Positions 45,529 to 63,231 of a stretch of 64,000 bases of DNA are shown here, one piece after another. The stretch is from positions 496,001 to 560,000 of the forward strand of contig CP114486.1 in the NCBI GenBank assembly GCA_027186245.1, given 5' to 3'. The notes beneath the pieces are model-generated. The model worked only from the letters and a program-made list of their open reading frames with translations. It was not told where the DNA came from and made no database searches. The translations under genes were made by a program, and so were the position numbers. The stretch comes from Coriaria nepalensis. Its lineage: Eukaryota > Streptophyta > Magnoliopsida > Cucurbitales > Coriariaceae. Every line of letters begins with the position of its first letter. Within the stretch, counting starts at the first letter, position 1.

Positions 45529-48500
45529 CTATGAAGCTATCGAGCTTAACTTCCCCCACCATTTCCGGCCACTTTTCTCATCTGAAAGCCCAAGTTTATG
45601 AAGCTTTGCTTTTGTAGCTCGCAATCTTAACTTGTACTCTTTCTTCCATGCCTCGAACCGGTACTTGAGTTGCCTAAGTTCTTCATCAGGCTTTATGTCA
45701 GAGGTCGATGGCCCTGATCTGACCTCAACTAGGGCTTTGGCCTCAACATCAAATGTTACTCTGCGTTGCTCAAATTCCTTAATCATATCAATAATAGGAG
45801 ACAAATTACCATTAGCCTCTCTCATTGTTCCTACATCAGAAATGGAAGAAAACTTGATGGGGGTAGTACAGCCCCCTGGAGTTCTAGATCCTCCAGATGT
45901 GGCATCCTCAGAATCATAAAAGTAAGATGGCGAGTTAACATTAACTCGTAATGGCGGAGCGGTACTGTTGTCAGTGGGAAGGCTTGTTCTGGCTGCAGCA
46001 AGGCTTAACTGCATAGCATATTGCCAGCAGAAAAAGAAAAGAACGACAGCCATTAGTGGGTTACAAGTTGAAGGCACCATGTCTTGATGTAATCTCATAA
46101 CTCATAACTAGAGTTATGTGAAAATTTGAAAACTTACTTGCAAAGATGCCAACTGTTTTTTCCAGACTTCCTCCATAGATGACATCTTTGCCTCATATTC
46201 TAACTTCCTAGACTCGTATTGTTGTACTTGTGTTTGCAGTGCCGCATTTTCCTTTTGTTTCTTCTCAATAATCTCTTCTGCCTTAAGAACTCGCTTTTGA
46301 AGCTCTTCCAAAACTGTAGGCTGAACTTGAACCCCCTGCTGTACAGCCTGCTCAGAGACAAGGAAATTCACCATTTTAGACTTTACCTGTTTCCTAAAAT
46401 AAAATCGGTAATTTAAGTACCCTCCATCCCCAAATATCCTCGACAAATTTAAGGATAGATGGGGGAGGAATATGTCTATTTTAATGTGCTCTCTTCGTCA
46501 CATGAATATGGACACGTGTACATAAATTGAAGAACAATGAATGAACAGGGTTGCAACTCACTTGCAAAGATTTCACCTCCTTTTGCCAAATTTCCTCCAT
46601 AGATCCTATCTTTGCCTTATATTCTAGCCACCTGAACTCAAATTCTTGAACTTTCTCCCGCAGTGCAGCATTTTCCTCTTCCATCTTCTCCATAATTGCT
46701 TCTGCCTTAAAAATTAGCCATATCGATTACTTTCTTGTGTAGTAAAGTAAAACAAAATTCTGGATGAACTTTGCAAACAAACTAGCTCAGGAAGAACAGA
46801 GAGCTAAAATTTTGCAGGGTGATCAGAGCATCATATAGAGTACCTTTATTTCTGAAATCTTCCTGCATGGCTTTCCTTTTGATTTCGCAATGTCAGATTG
46901 TAGTACTATGGCTGCCTGTAGCTCATCAATTGTTTCGGAAACACAAGCAGTAAACCACTTTACCATAACAGTACTCTTCCTTCTAGCATTTTCACCACGA
47001 ACAACTGAATTGTGGGTATGATTTCCATTAATTAACAATTAAATGCAGACTAGCATTCATTTTTCAAGCATTGACATTGCAGCATATGAGTCGGTAAGTA
47101 ATTTTGGATAAACTAGAAAGATTAACAATGAATTACATGATTGTAAAATAGTGGCTCCACCCTTGAGTTCATGAAAGTAATGACGAGCCCGATGACCACG
47201 GAAGCACTTTTGCATCCCTAGTATACCATGTAGAACAGCTTTCCTTTTACCCTCCATTGCTCCAATCTGCAAACAACCAAACTTAATGGCAGTAAACAAA
47301 CTACTGTTTTAAAAGAAACAACTGCATAACATAGATATGTCATTATTCGAAAGTCCCTCAACATAAATATATAAAATCTGCACAGTTTAGTTTTAGATGT
47401 CACAATCAATTAACAAAATCATAACCTTTAGGAACTTTGCACGAAAAGACCTTTAAATGGCTAAATCTTTTAATCCTCTTGAGTTCAAAGTTATATTATA
47501 AATTGAAACTCAGCCGTAGTTGTTGCTCATATTCTAAGCGGTCATGAATTCCCTAACTACACAGTTAGGAATAAAACTAAAAGGGACATTGAAACATGAG
47601 AGAAGAATATCCGGAATCACCTGTCCCTTTCGAAGAAACAATTTTGTGTAACCGACTTGGTACATTTCAGGGAGGATTTTAAATTGTTGTAGAAGAGCAA
47701 TGGTTATGCTTACTGGATCCTTAGATACGCTGGCCTCCTTAAGCAAAAACCCGTACCTAAATACATGCAGATAAATGGGAAATATCGACTCAGAAATTTG
47801 TATCATAGACCTTGAAGTACTAATATAAGACTTCACCCTCTACCTTTCTGCAAACTCTTGATGTGTCACTCTGGTAGGATAGCCAGATCTCGAAATCTTA
47901 ACAACTTCCAACACTCCACTACACCTTAGCTGTTGTAAGACTAGGTCATCCTCAAATAAACCTGGAACCTGATTACTATTTGGCTTTATGCAGAAAATAA
48001 AGTGGGGACTTGTGTTCTCCAAATGACGCATGAGTTTGAACAGTTGACCCTACAAGAATAATAGAGATTTTCTTAAAATATCAGAATGCCAGCTACTTCT
48101 CAAAATACTATAAGAAGTTCCCGCACAACTAGAGATTCTTTCATCAGCTCTCATTATAAACATCATCAACATATTGATTATATGAACATAAATAGTTAAT
48201 ATTCTAAAGAACGAACATGAAACTTGCCTTGTACTTTGTACCAACAGTCAGCCCTTGGGACTCCACTGTGATCTGGCCAGAAGAAATTTCTGGTTTTGGT
48301 AAATAGTTAAGCATTTTGGTGGCAAACAACAAAGGTAGTTTACAATTACATGATGAAAGGAGTTGGATGGAATCAGAGAGGAATGGATCTCTGTTCTTCT
48401 CAAGAAAACCATTTGTATCATATGCCACCTAATGAAAATGTTAATTAGTTAAAATCATGACCATATTCATCTAAAAAATGAATAAAATAAAATAAAATCG

Positions 48501-51500
48501 ATCAAGTCTGCATTAATCAGTTAAGCCTCCAAAGTTTGAGGTACTTTGGGGTAGTATATAAATGGTAATTCCCATAGTATGTCAAGTTAATGAACTTCGT
48601 TCTGCACGCTAAAGCCCAAAATAGGCACTGTGTGGAATAATGATATTATTGGTGTGCAGGTTGACTAATCCTAAACAGTATTTACCTGAAAGAAATAATC
48701 AACAACTAACCTCTCCGGCATAATGACGAATAGCAAAAGCCCTGCCTCTTTCTCTTTTAAAGCAAGGATTTGCATTCAAATGATGATGAAGTTTATTGGC
48801 AAAGTTCAGATCAGTAGCCTTGGGAAAGTTTGATTCCTTATCCAGCAGAGCCAGCACCCCGAAAGGTTTCTGTACAATTGACCACGTAACAGAGTGACCA
48901 CCCAAAAGAAAAAAAACAATCTAACCTAAAAACTATCATAATCAACAGACGCTGAGACTAATTAGCATCACCAGAATATCCTCATCATATTTCTAGTACC
49001 CTTTGTAATAGGTAATACTCAATGTGTTATAGAAAATAAAAAAATCAGTGGAAACCAAATGTGTGATGAACGCCACTAAATTGCATAGCATTCAGTAAAT
49101 AAAGCAAAGAAAATTTGTGGAAGAAGAGTCAATGAACTCTGAAAAACAAAGTTAGAGATGAAAGATACAAGAATCCAGAACTCTGAAATAGAAAGGAGCA
49201 GAAGAAAGATACTTGATTGATGTTGTGAGATTCCAACCTCAGAAATACCTTCTCAATGAGATCCAAGCATTCTTGGTTGTCCTCAATATCATTTTTAATG
49301 CAGTCAATCCCATCCAATTCGCAGTCCTGCAATGAAACAAGCGGCTTGTTACATGACTTTAGTAAGAAAATGATTGCAGGAACAGCACCACACAAACGAA
49401 TTGTATTAGAATATAAAGGTACCTAATGTAATAGTCAGTGTTGCAAGTAGAATGTTAGGCGTGTGGCATATATGCCTCATGATTCATTTTCCTATGCTAT
49501 TTGATTTATTTAATCATCAAACCATTTAGAGAACTCTTTGGTTTCATGCCTAGTAACCGCAAGAAAGGTGGAAAGCTAGAATTTAACACCACAGGATCAG
49601 AATAATAGCCAACCAATTTTCAGGCAGTAAGTTTCTTCTTACCTCCTGCTCAAGTTTTAATAGATGTCTGTTGAAATGTTGCTGCAGCCTCTCGTTTGCA
49701 TAATTTATACAAAATTGTTCAAAGCCATTCTTCTGAAATTAATAAGAAATAATCACCTAATTTTTTTATAACTAATTGCACAATAAACATGACAAGCAGA
49801 AAAAACCCTAATACATACCTTAAATGACTCAAATCCATAAATATCAAGGATACTTATCGATCTTTCTGTGTGCTTTTTTCCTACTTCAAGTGACACATTG
49901 ATTTGTTCTACAATATAATCAAACAAGCCCTTATAGATAAACTTTGCTAGTGCATCTCTTGTGTCTATTGCCTGCAATTTAGGATGACGGACATCATGTT
50001 TCACTAGTGTACAGTAGATTTGCAGAGACCAGAGAAATAGAATTATTAACAGACAATAAAGAAACCTGCTGTACGGTCAACTTTTTAGCAATAGTATCCT
50101 TTCCAGCTTGAATTTTACGGGTTGATAAAACCAACAAAAGTTCCTGGGAACTGCAACCCATCAACTTGGCAGCATTCATCAAAGCTTCCAAATAAAAAGA
50201 AAGAAAGCATTAGTTGCTTAGTATCTGAAATGGTCGTCAATTCACGGTATATGAAGAAAATCATGTAACAAATAAGTATCTAAAGATTGTGATACAATTT
50301 TTCAGATATGACGAAAATGAGTTCACGGGCATCGAGCACCAAAGTTATAAGCAACCTAATGTATAGTGTAGCATCAAATGCGGCACATCCATCAAGAAGA
50401 AGGATATGAATCCAAGTGGCCATATATTACCTTCATCGTCTAGCACCTCCACATGATTTTCACCATCATTTGCTTGAAATGAGATATTTCCCAGCCATAA
50501 GATTGCAGCAAGCACAGTGAACATATCCTCCTGATCTTCTTTGCAAATTTGAATAATATCTAGAGCTTCCTGGAGAAGGAAAGAAAAATGATATTCAAGA
50601 ATCTTACAAGGAATTGACTCAGAGAAGGAACATTCATCTCATAAGTGGTAGATTTGATAGCTATTATATCATTACCATGAGAATTTGAAATTTCTGAGCA
50701 TCATCAACACCGTTAATAACCATGGAATCACTCTGATTAAGATACACATATTCGCTAGCCTGTTTCAGGTTGAGCCTCTCTGATGAGAAAAAAAAAATTG
50801 ATCTCCAAGTGTCAAACATATGAAATCACAAGACAATAATTAATATTTGGCATAATATAGATGATAGAGAGGCTGCAGCAGGAAGCTGGTCACAAAAATA
50901 TACATCGCACCAAATATTTATGCAGAATAGGCCTGGAAAGACTAATTACAAAAACTAGTACCTTTGAGAACTGACGAGGCCCCGGCACAAAGTTGGTAAA
51001 ATATATGATATGACCTCTCATCATTAGCTAGATGAACAACTCTTGACTGCTTAAAGGAGGCACGAGAAAAGTCAGGGCCAAGAGGGATGATAAGTCCAGG
51101 CTTGTGTCAAGTTTTTAATCGAGTAACAGATTACCTTTTCTAACAGAACTGTCCACAATTATGGCAGATGAATCATCGTTTGACACGGATGAAGATATAT
51201 CAGCAAGTAAGTAGCTGTACAATGAAACAGGTATTCTGAAAGAGAGAATTTGAAAAGAAGCCATTGCAATGAACATTTATGCTTACATGTTTGTAATTTA
51301 GCACCACATAACTTCCCAATTGTACTAAAATGAATTTCAATCAATTTCCCCTGTTCATAAGCAAAAACATATTAGTCAAGCTGTATGAACTTCAGATCTA
51401 ATTTCTAACTTAAAACCAAAAGCGGGATGTTATGTTAAAAGAGAGGAATTTACAAATCGACTGGAGTTGTCATTCTTTGATGTTTTAGCATTCCCAAATG

Positions 51501-53347
51501 CTTCCAGTATGCAATTAGTTTTTAAGATTCTACTTTCCATCTGACAACTGCCACCTCCAAGAACCGTCAAATATTGCATTGCAACTTTTGCTGTCTCAGT
51601 TTTCCCAGCTCCACTTTCCCCACTGTCAGAAGAAAGAGAGAAGGTCATGAGGGTAAAAGTAGTATTATAATTAGAATGAAATTAAAAACGAGCTTGGAGC
51701 TTCCATAAAAGATTTTAAAAAAATGTATCAACAAATTGTCTGTAAAGAAGAACCTAATTTCTGCAAATCTAAGGAGCAATTCTTACCTGATAATTATGGA
51801 TTGATTAACTTTGCCTGCAAGAAAAAAATACAGGGCTAAGGAATGGAGCTTCAGAGAAAAAGATTACATGTTGCAACCAGAGAAATTCCATTTCTATATG
51901 AAACAGAACATAATAGCAAAAGGACACTTCCATCCACCTGTCATCATCTCGTTATAGGCCGCATCAGCTACAGCATAAACATGAGGACCATCCAGGAGCT
52001 TCTGCCTATAAGCATTGACAAGATCATTTCCATAGAGATCTACATCTTTCAAGGGATTGACTGCAATCAAAACTGGCCCTGCTTTACTCTATAGAGAGAA
52101 AACCCAAGAATTTTAAATAATGGATGAGAGGATGTACAGGTGTAGAAGAACAGAAAAGAGAAGCCAATAACCCCAGTGACCAATATGCATGTGCTAGAGG
52201 ACTGTATCACACTTACATAAATGTTATGTTGAGAGTATCTTTTCCGGATATTGTAAAGAACTGATGGGTCATTCAGATAACTAAGCTTTACAAGATCATC
52301 AACCCCCTCAAGGACATGTGGATTAGCAGGCAAGAGCTTCTCTGTGGAGACCTTCATAAGCTGTGATATCAACATGGTAACTTAGTTGGTCAAAAAAGCA
52401 AACATGACATTAAGTATTTACAACCAACAATTATCATGATAAAAAATATGTATGAAAAGTTCGAAAAATGACAACGATTATGAACTTACATTTCCATTGG
52501 CGAGCATGACAAATGCTTCCTCCCCTGTAGTAGACTGTATAATTCCCGACTCCCAGTGCCTACTTGGGAGTTGACACCAAACATGAAGTTTCTAAGAAGA
52601 GGAAGGAGGAATTTGGAAGAAAAAAGAAATCAATGCATGTCAAACATAAGTTAGAAGCTGCGACACAATATTAAATCCATAAGGAAGGTAACTAAAAGAA
52701 AAGAAGTATAAATTAAAAATCTTCTTAAGGCAACTATCAGACTCTTCGTTCTTAGCGATCAGATAACAGAATTGAAGCTGAAGAGAACTTCAAATGGAAC
52801 TTAGTCTCAGTATGTCAGAATACGCAAACTTCAATCACAAAAAAAGGATCTGAAACAGTAAGAAAACGAAAAAAAAAAATATTTCAAGTATCTGTATTAC
52901 CATCTTAATGAAATAGCCGATATTATCATCCCAGTCTGATTCCCAAATCTTCGACGTAGAAGCAGAAGGCGGATCAACATTGGAGCTTTCTGTTTGACCA
53001 TTTTGATCACTTTCAGCTGCTACAAAATACGGAGAATCATCTATCTGATCTTTTCTCACTTTCTTCGTTCCAAAGCTCCATCTCTTAGATTCCGAATTCT
53101 TCTCTTTCCTCATCATGTCTTCTTTCCCATTTCCATTCTGCATGACCTTTTTTAAACCGCTGTCGCTCACGCTGAAGTTGTTCGGTAAAGAGCGCCTGGC
53201 TGGAGGAAGACGAGCTTTCGAAGTAGGACGAGCAGGCAACGCCGGCGGCAAGTCCTTAGGCTTCTCATCCTCGTCTCTCTGCCGAAGCATATCCAGCATT
53301 CCCTCCAGAGAGCTACGCTCTATCGTTGACGTCCATACCGGAAACAT
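45529..53347 (-). CDS. Class VIII unconventional myosin, ATM2-like
   Basis: I could join 24 exons in phase to about 1237 residues without a break. 5' to 3' they are: 52901-53347, 52490-52591, 52217-52360, 51938-52088, 51787-51814, 51454-51622, 51287-51350, 51135-51148, 50962-51046, 50676-50779, 50431-50569, 50066-50184, 49819-49971, 49643-49732, 49249-49326, 48711-48869, 48228-48428, 47844-48049, 47621-47756, 47137-47266, 46844-47004, 46562-46705, 46138-46347 and 45529-46008. The motor shows [18 protein letters not shown] (P-loop), NDNSSRFGK (switch I) and [10 protein letters not shown] (switch II). IQ motifs then follow, two recognisable and the third degenerate, then coiled coil and the basic tail ending [10 protein letters not shown]. 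Class VIII myosins act at plasmodesmata, endosomes and the cell plate. The start MFPVW aligns with ATM2; a Met 13 codons upstream is possible. Confidence 0.95.
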
Positions 53348-55052
53348 ATTTCCAAATACCTCCTCACGTCTTATAATATCAAGCAATTGCAGGAAACCAG
53401 ACCTAGTTTAGAAGAAGAAGAAAAAAAACCCTAATTCCACTCCGATTGTGAGATATCCAGCGTCGAATTCAAGGAGAACAGAAAAGCAGATAAGAAACTG
53501 ACGTCAAAGCTGCTCTCCTTGACGCCGGAAAACAAAGTCCGACGCTTGAATAGGCAAAACGGAGAAGGAATGAGAGGAATTCCCCACAGTGAAATTCTGA
53601 AAGCGAGAGTTACGAGGCAGCAGTTGTTTACAATTTGGGGAACGAGGGTAGGAAGCCTGGAAAGAGAGGGAATGGAATAAGAGATGGTTTTAATACCAGA
53701 TAACAGAAAATTTAAGAGAAGCAGTTTTGGTTTGTTTCAACTTTCACGTAACCAAGATTTTTTCACTTTCATCTTTCCTTCATTTCATTTACTATATACT
53801 TATTAGATTTAGTGATTAGCAAATTTTAAGTTAAAGGGCAGTTGATTAAATTATAATATAATCTTAAATAAATTTTAAATAAATAAATAAATATTTTAAA
53901 TTTATAAATTTATTTATTCATAATGAAGAATTTTGATACTATATATTTAATTATATAATAAATCGAAATTTTGATTAAAAGTAGATATAATATTTGTATC
54001 TATTGTATAATATATAGTTATTAGTGGCTTAGTAGTGCTACCCCTTCAACTCTGTGTCTTCCTATGATTGTGGCACAAATGTATTAATTAAATAAATAAA
54101 AAAATTGAGGAAATATAATTATAATAATAAAATAACTAATATTAATAAAAAAATTATAATACCTTTTCATTTTAACCTGCTTATATTTATATATACAACA
54201 TAATATTGGATAGTTATAACCATGGCGATGCAGGAAAAAATTGAACGAAAGTGGGAAGTGCGCCTTCCAATGATTTGACTGCACGTGGATTAGATAATTT
54301 AGTTTTATGAAATGATAACAGACATGCAATCCACTGCTCAATCCCATCTTTCTCTCTTTTCTTCCTCTTCTCTTCTTCTTCTGTGTACTAAAATAATAAT
54401 AAACAATGGATAGATATTTCAGATTCTTCCATTTGTCTCTTCTCTCTATATGTGTGAATCACGTTCCATGTCCCGTCCTTCTTCTTCAACAACTACATCA
54501 TGTAGTAATTACACTATTACATTATCTCTCTCCGATCCATTGTATTGGGCCAACTGAACTTCCATTTTGATCCATAAATAACATAATGAGCAAGCAGATA
54601 AGCAACGGGTCAGGTACAACCTAATTTGTTGGTATTTTTCTTAATGTAACCGGACCCAGTACAAATTCGTGGCCCGAACCGCCAAAAAAATTAATGTAAA
54701 AATTGTTACTCCTTACATGCATCATAAATTAGGTGGATAAGGACTATAGATAGATACTAAGAGATAGAACCGCCATGAAGTTTATCATGTATTTATTATA
54801 CAAGCTTCTGCGTATCGGTTTTGAGGTCGTTGTGTCATTTTGAAAGATCAATTTACACTACTAATGACACCAACCAAGTAAGATCAATTTCAAATCATGT
54901 GATATAGAGAGAGAATATTTTATAGTTATTAAGTAAAACCATAGAGAGAGAAGAGAAGTTGGAAGAAAACCATTTTCTTTACAGAACACACTGTAAATAT
55001 CATTCATATATCAAGACTATCATCAAAATTGGTTTTTTTTTTGTTGGCCTTT
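53348..55052. other. Myosin promoter and 5' UTR, then AT-rich spacer
   Basis: The first 350 bases are the myosin 5' UTR and promoter, possibly with a leader intron: an acceptor-like pyrimidine/AG context lies near 53405 on the minus strand. From 53800 to 54160 the sequence is nearly all A/T. The last part is the 3' UTR of the DUF4408 gene. No gene is visible. Confidence 0.55.
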
Positions 55053-56182
55053 TCAACGGCTACTAATCATTTCCCGGTACTGGTTCAACGACTCCTGTCT
55101 CTGCAATCTCATTTCGTCATTGAATTTCTTTATGAACGCCTCCACTCGACGGTTCAACTCGTCCTGACTCAGTGACGGTTCCCGCCTAATTCTTCCTGTT
55201 CCCGGCGACGTACTCTGCGACGAGTTGGGGCTGTTTCTGTTTCCATCGTTGAAAGTTTCCGATTTCCTCATCGTTGGCGGAGGAGTGTTCTCGTCAGCCG
55301 GAATATTCCGTCGCGCGTGCGAATCCCAGGTGTCAGACTTCTTCAGGTGCCTTGATAACGGCATTGAGCGTCCCTCCGTTATCGTCATCCACGTGTTCTC
55401 CAGCGTGTCTTCCCGCGTCGGCTTTGAAACTCCCAACGTCTTCCCTGTGACAAAACAATTAATCACAAGATATCAGCTTTAATTAATTACACTTGTGCCA
55501 CTGAGAGAGAGAAAGAAGGCGTGTGTGAACGTGTACCTTCAGGACTAGGCTTCACGGCTTTCCGATGACCAAACCTGGACGAAAACAGAGGTTTCTGGTT
55601 CTCCTTCTCATTCGAAAACAGACCCTCTCTAGAATTTTCTCTCTCCAAGCCGTTACGCATCTGTTTCCATCTCATCACCGCCTCATCTTCACCGTTCACC
55701 TCAGCTATCACCGTCTCATCACTTTCATTCTTCTTCATCTCCACACCTTTATGCTCGACTTCCATCCATCCGTACAATCCCTCAGAGGCTACTTGCTCCG
55801 CCACATTTTCATTCGTCTCGCAGATGAATCCATCCAAAACGACGCCGCCTCCAAAGACAGCGTAGTCCGTACTCACATCGGCGGATATCTTTACCGCATG
55901 CGGCGGCAGAGTCACATGCGGATCCTCCAGCTTGTGCTGGAGCTTGGATGACGCGACGATGCTGATAATGATGCAATTGATGACCAGATAAAGATACGGA
56001 GGCCGTAACCAGGAGAGGAAGAAGCTCCAAATGGAAGGAATTTCGAAGACTATGAAGTCAGAGACCGTTGGAACGGAGAGCTTCAGAGCAACCGCCATGG
56101 ACAACAGGCTCGTGGAGATGAGCAGGACCCTGAAGGAGAGGATCCGTTGATTTCCGATTGAGCTCGCTGAAAGGATCGGCAT
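55053..56182 (-). CDS. DUF4408/DUF761 domain membrane protein
   Basis: Two exons (55537-56182 and 55053-55444) join in phase to give 345 residues. Two N-terminal hydrophobic helices (about residues 15-40 and 50-80) flank the DUF4408 motif SIWSFFLSWLRPPYLYLVIN. An acidic, Ser-rich middle follows. The C-terminus is the DUF761 helix ELNRRVEAFIKKFNDEMRLQ, then RQESLNQYREM. The family is plant specific and membrane anchored; some members are called cotton fibre expressed proteins, and the molecular role is unknown. Translation is taken from MPILSASS, which places the first helix normally; upstream in-frame Met codons would add about 58 unlikely residues. At5g54300, next to AGD5/NEV, is the matching Arabidopsis gene. 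Confidence 0.88.
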
Positions 56183-57503
56183 CTTATTTTTTCCGGTGGT
56201 GGGAGAGGTTAGAGGGATTTGATTGATGGTGGTGCCTTCTTCTTTCCTATAGAGAGAGGGAAGAAATTTGTTTATGTATATATATTTTGAAATTGATTGG
56301 GATTGAGATAAGACTGAAAGAGCAAGCAAAACTCTTAACTCTACTAGATGATTCAATAAAGTAGGTGAGCAGTATTCTGGATTATTTTAATCATTAATCC
56401 ACGCCAACTGGGGACCTCCCGATGTTCCAACGGCTACAAAATAATTTGACCGTTTATTTGCTTTCCCACGTGGCAATCATCCAAGGTTATTTCTTAAGAA
56501 GGATTTATAACGAGAATTTTAATTATATATATTAATTATATATTTTTATATTTTTATATTAAATCAATATTTATAATTAAAATAAATAACCGTTGTTGAG
56601 TGAGTACTCAAGAGTTTCTCTAACATAATAGTATGAGTAAATTACGAGAATATTGGGCGACAAGAGAGTCTGGATACACAGCCAACTCCTTGTGTCCAGC
56701 TAGAGCCTAGAAGGTTAGGCCGGTGAGAGTTTAACATTGTCGACAAGTAGGTAAATGGACAAATGAAACAAATTGGAAGTGATTGACACAAGGGAGCTCC
56801 AAATGTTCCAGTCGGTGAATTTTCAACGTGCTTGAAGAACCTGTTGATAATTTGAAGCTCTGTTGATACTACTACTACATCTCATATTCAGAGAATAATA
56901 CCCACTTATTATTTGTACCCTTGCATAATTGGTCAAGGACTAAGAATTTCTACCTCTATTTAGCTCCTTTTAGCTGAACAAGCCAAACTATGATCATCAT
57001 GACTGTAGAAGTCATGTCACGCTTTCACGACCAAGAACAATTGGAGGGAAGCACTTGTCGGCTAATGTCATGAATCCATCTTTTTTTCATTGGTTGCACG
57101 GTGACCTAATGGTGGTTTGACACAGAGGGAATCAAAGATGGAGACTTTTGGATCGTTCAACGTGATGAGATCCACTATAGGAATCCAATTTGGGCAGGTA
57201 AATGCTATAAGAGAGTCTAGAGATACGGATCATGTTTCACCAACTAAGCAGTAAGCCAGTAATTCCAATTTTCAAAATCTTTATTTCTCCAAGCACAGCT
57301 TGTCATACAAATGAAGCAATCCCACATATCTCGACTGAAAAGGAAAAAAGGGGTAAAAAAAAAAAATGATTCCTGCCTCTAACAAAGAGTTTTACAATGC
57401 CCAGTACACAAGTGGGGATTACGGAGAGTACCCATCTTGCGAATTCTTGTAACTATTTTTGTATACTTTTATCTCAGATTCAGCATTACAACAAAAGAGT
57501 AAT
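56183..57503. other. Spacer between DUF4408 gene and ARF-GAP
   Basis: This contains the promoter of the DUF4408 gene (AT run near 56520-56590) and the 3' UTR of the ARF-GAP gene. No open frame or repeat of note. Confidence 0.55.
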
Positions 57504-61300
<3,797 letters not shown>

Positions 61301-62044
61301 GGCGACCGATCAAATATTAGACGCGCAGGAGAAGAGGAGAAAGACGAAGGTCAAATTGATCTTTTCACACTCTCTCTCTCTCTCTACCTCGTCGTCTCTG
61401 ATTTATGTGACCCGTAAAGAAGAAGAATGAAAGACAGAGAAAGAAAGACCCGCACAAGGCAAGGCAGCGCCTTCCTCTTGACTTTTTTTGGTTTTAGAAA
61501 TGCGCTCGTGTGAACACAGATGCCGGGATGTTGAAAGGTACGTGTGGCGGGAAATATATGGTGTATGCGCGGTTCTACCCAAAAAAAAATTGGAGAGGTG
61601 ACGTGTCAAAAATCGATGAGATATCGCGGACAAGTGTCGAAAAAATAACCGTCTTCTTCCTGACATTTTTATGGTTATATTCGTTACTCATTCTATAATC
61701 TGTTTGGAAACGATGAATTGTAGTTTAGTAGGTCGTTAGCCCAACCTATACAGATTACAGAGGCGAGGTTGGATTAATGATTAGACAAATCAATTATTAG
61801 AAAATGAAAATATAATATCTCTTTTATTTTTGTAATATTTTATATTTTAAATTAACTATTAAATTTCGATTTAAATATTTTTTAAATTATGTTCCCTCTA
61901 GTCTATGTCTAAGTCTAGGACATCTGCCACGCTGTCTTAATTAGTATGATTTGTTACATCTAATATTTATATTATCTCAATCATTAAATAAAAATGTATG
62001 TCGTGTTCTTTTTACCTACATTTTGGATTTTGACATTAATTAAA

Positions 62045-62078
<34 letters not shown>

Positions 62079-63231
62079 TCTTTAGGGTCATTTTTTACGA
62101 CTATTGGTTTCATTTTTTTTACCCACGTTTTCAGCTCCATCTGTAAACAGCTTTTAAATCTCAAACTGGAAGGTTTGTAAATCATATTACTAACTAGTTT
62201 TCAGTCCCGTGCGTCCGGAAAATTTCCAATGCAATTTTACTAAATTTGTAAGGATCATAAACTGCACTTCAAGAGGCAATCGTTTCCATGTGGTTTCATG
62301 GAAATGAAGTGGCCTGGTTGATGGGTCGAAAAAGTCAAAAAAGGGTGGGGCCCCGGACTTCCCAGATTCCACAAGAACCGTGTGTAGGATAGGAACACGG
62401 TAAGATCTACTTGTAATAATTTTTTGTTCATAGACCTGAATAAACAAAGACCGAGTCCAATTGTATAGATCCAAAAGTCGACCCGTTGGATCTACCTTGT
62501 CAACGTTAATGTCGTACATCTAATAGAGCTGGTGCTACTGCGAATTTAGTTAGCCCAATCACTCTCTATTTTCTGGCCAATCGTTAATTGGAGTTCTGCT
62601 TTTGTTCTGCAAACTTAGCTGCTCAGGTAACACCTACTTGATCCATCTCTTGCCATTTTTGCTTGTGCTTTGCTCTGTTTCTTAGATGCTTTTCAGATTC
62701 TGCTAAACTTATGTCTTACTACCGTCAAACTTGCTATGCTTTCATTATTTCCTTCTTTTACTTTTTGGCTTCTCTGGTTTTCAGCTTTTTTTTTTTTTTT
62801 TCTTAAAATCATTTTTTGCTGCATAATTCGCAGAACTTGAAGCTCAAAGTAGAGTAATGCAGTAGCTTGTAGACTTGTATCAACTCTTTTGGGACAATTG
62901 AGATTACAAGATTTTTAGTGTCTGTTCTCCAGCTAACTGTTTGCCTATATTCATCGATTGTGAATTCGTTTCATACTCTTCAACTCGGGCCTTTTCGGCT
63001 TCTTAATTCGTAATTTCCTCAACATTTTCGGCCAAATATCTTTCGAAAACTGCAAAAAAGCTCATTTAGAAATATATTCTCCTACATAACCAACACAATT
63101 CTTATGCATTAAGATCAATAGCTCAACTGGGGCAGACCCTCTTTTTTGACTTATATTATGAATAGGCACGAATCCCTTGATATCAGTTAATAATGCATTA
63201 GTTATATGTATTATATGTAGCTCCTGTGCCA
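61301..63231. other. Spacer between divergent ARF-GAP and coiled-coil genes
   Basis: This holds the ARF-GAP leader (CT run near 61370-61385 on the plus strand) and the promoter and leader of the coiled-coil gene. A (AAT)n microsatellite lies at 62046-62075. A likely 5' UTR intron runs from a donor CAG/GTAACA near 62625 to an acceptor TATATGTAG near 63219. An open frame at 62190-62519 (-) is unassigned. Confidence 0.5.
62046..62075. repeat. (AAT)n microsatellite
   Basis: About ten uninterrupted AAT units in the promoter-side spacer of the coiled-coil gene. Confidence 0.9.

Noticed and set aside
62190..62519. A 109-codon minus-strand open frame
   Set aside because: It is in the promoter region of the coiled-coil gene, with no recognisable motif and no supporting splice or neighbour evidence. 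Kept as unassigned spacer.
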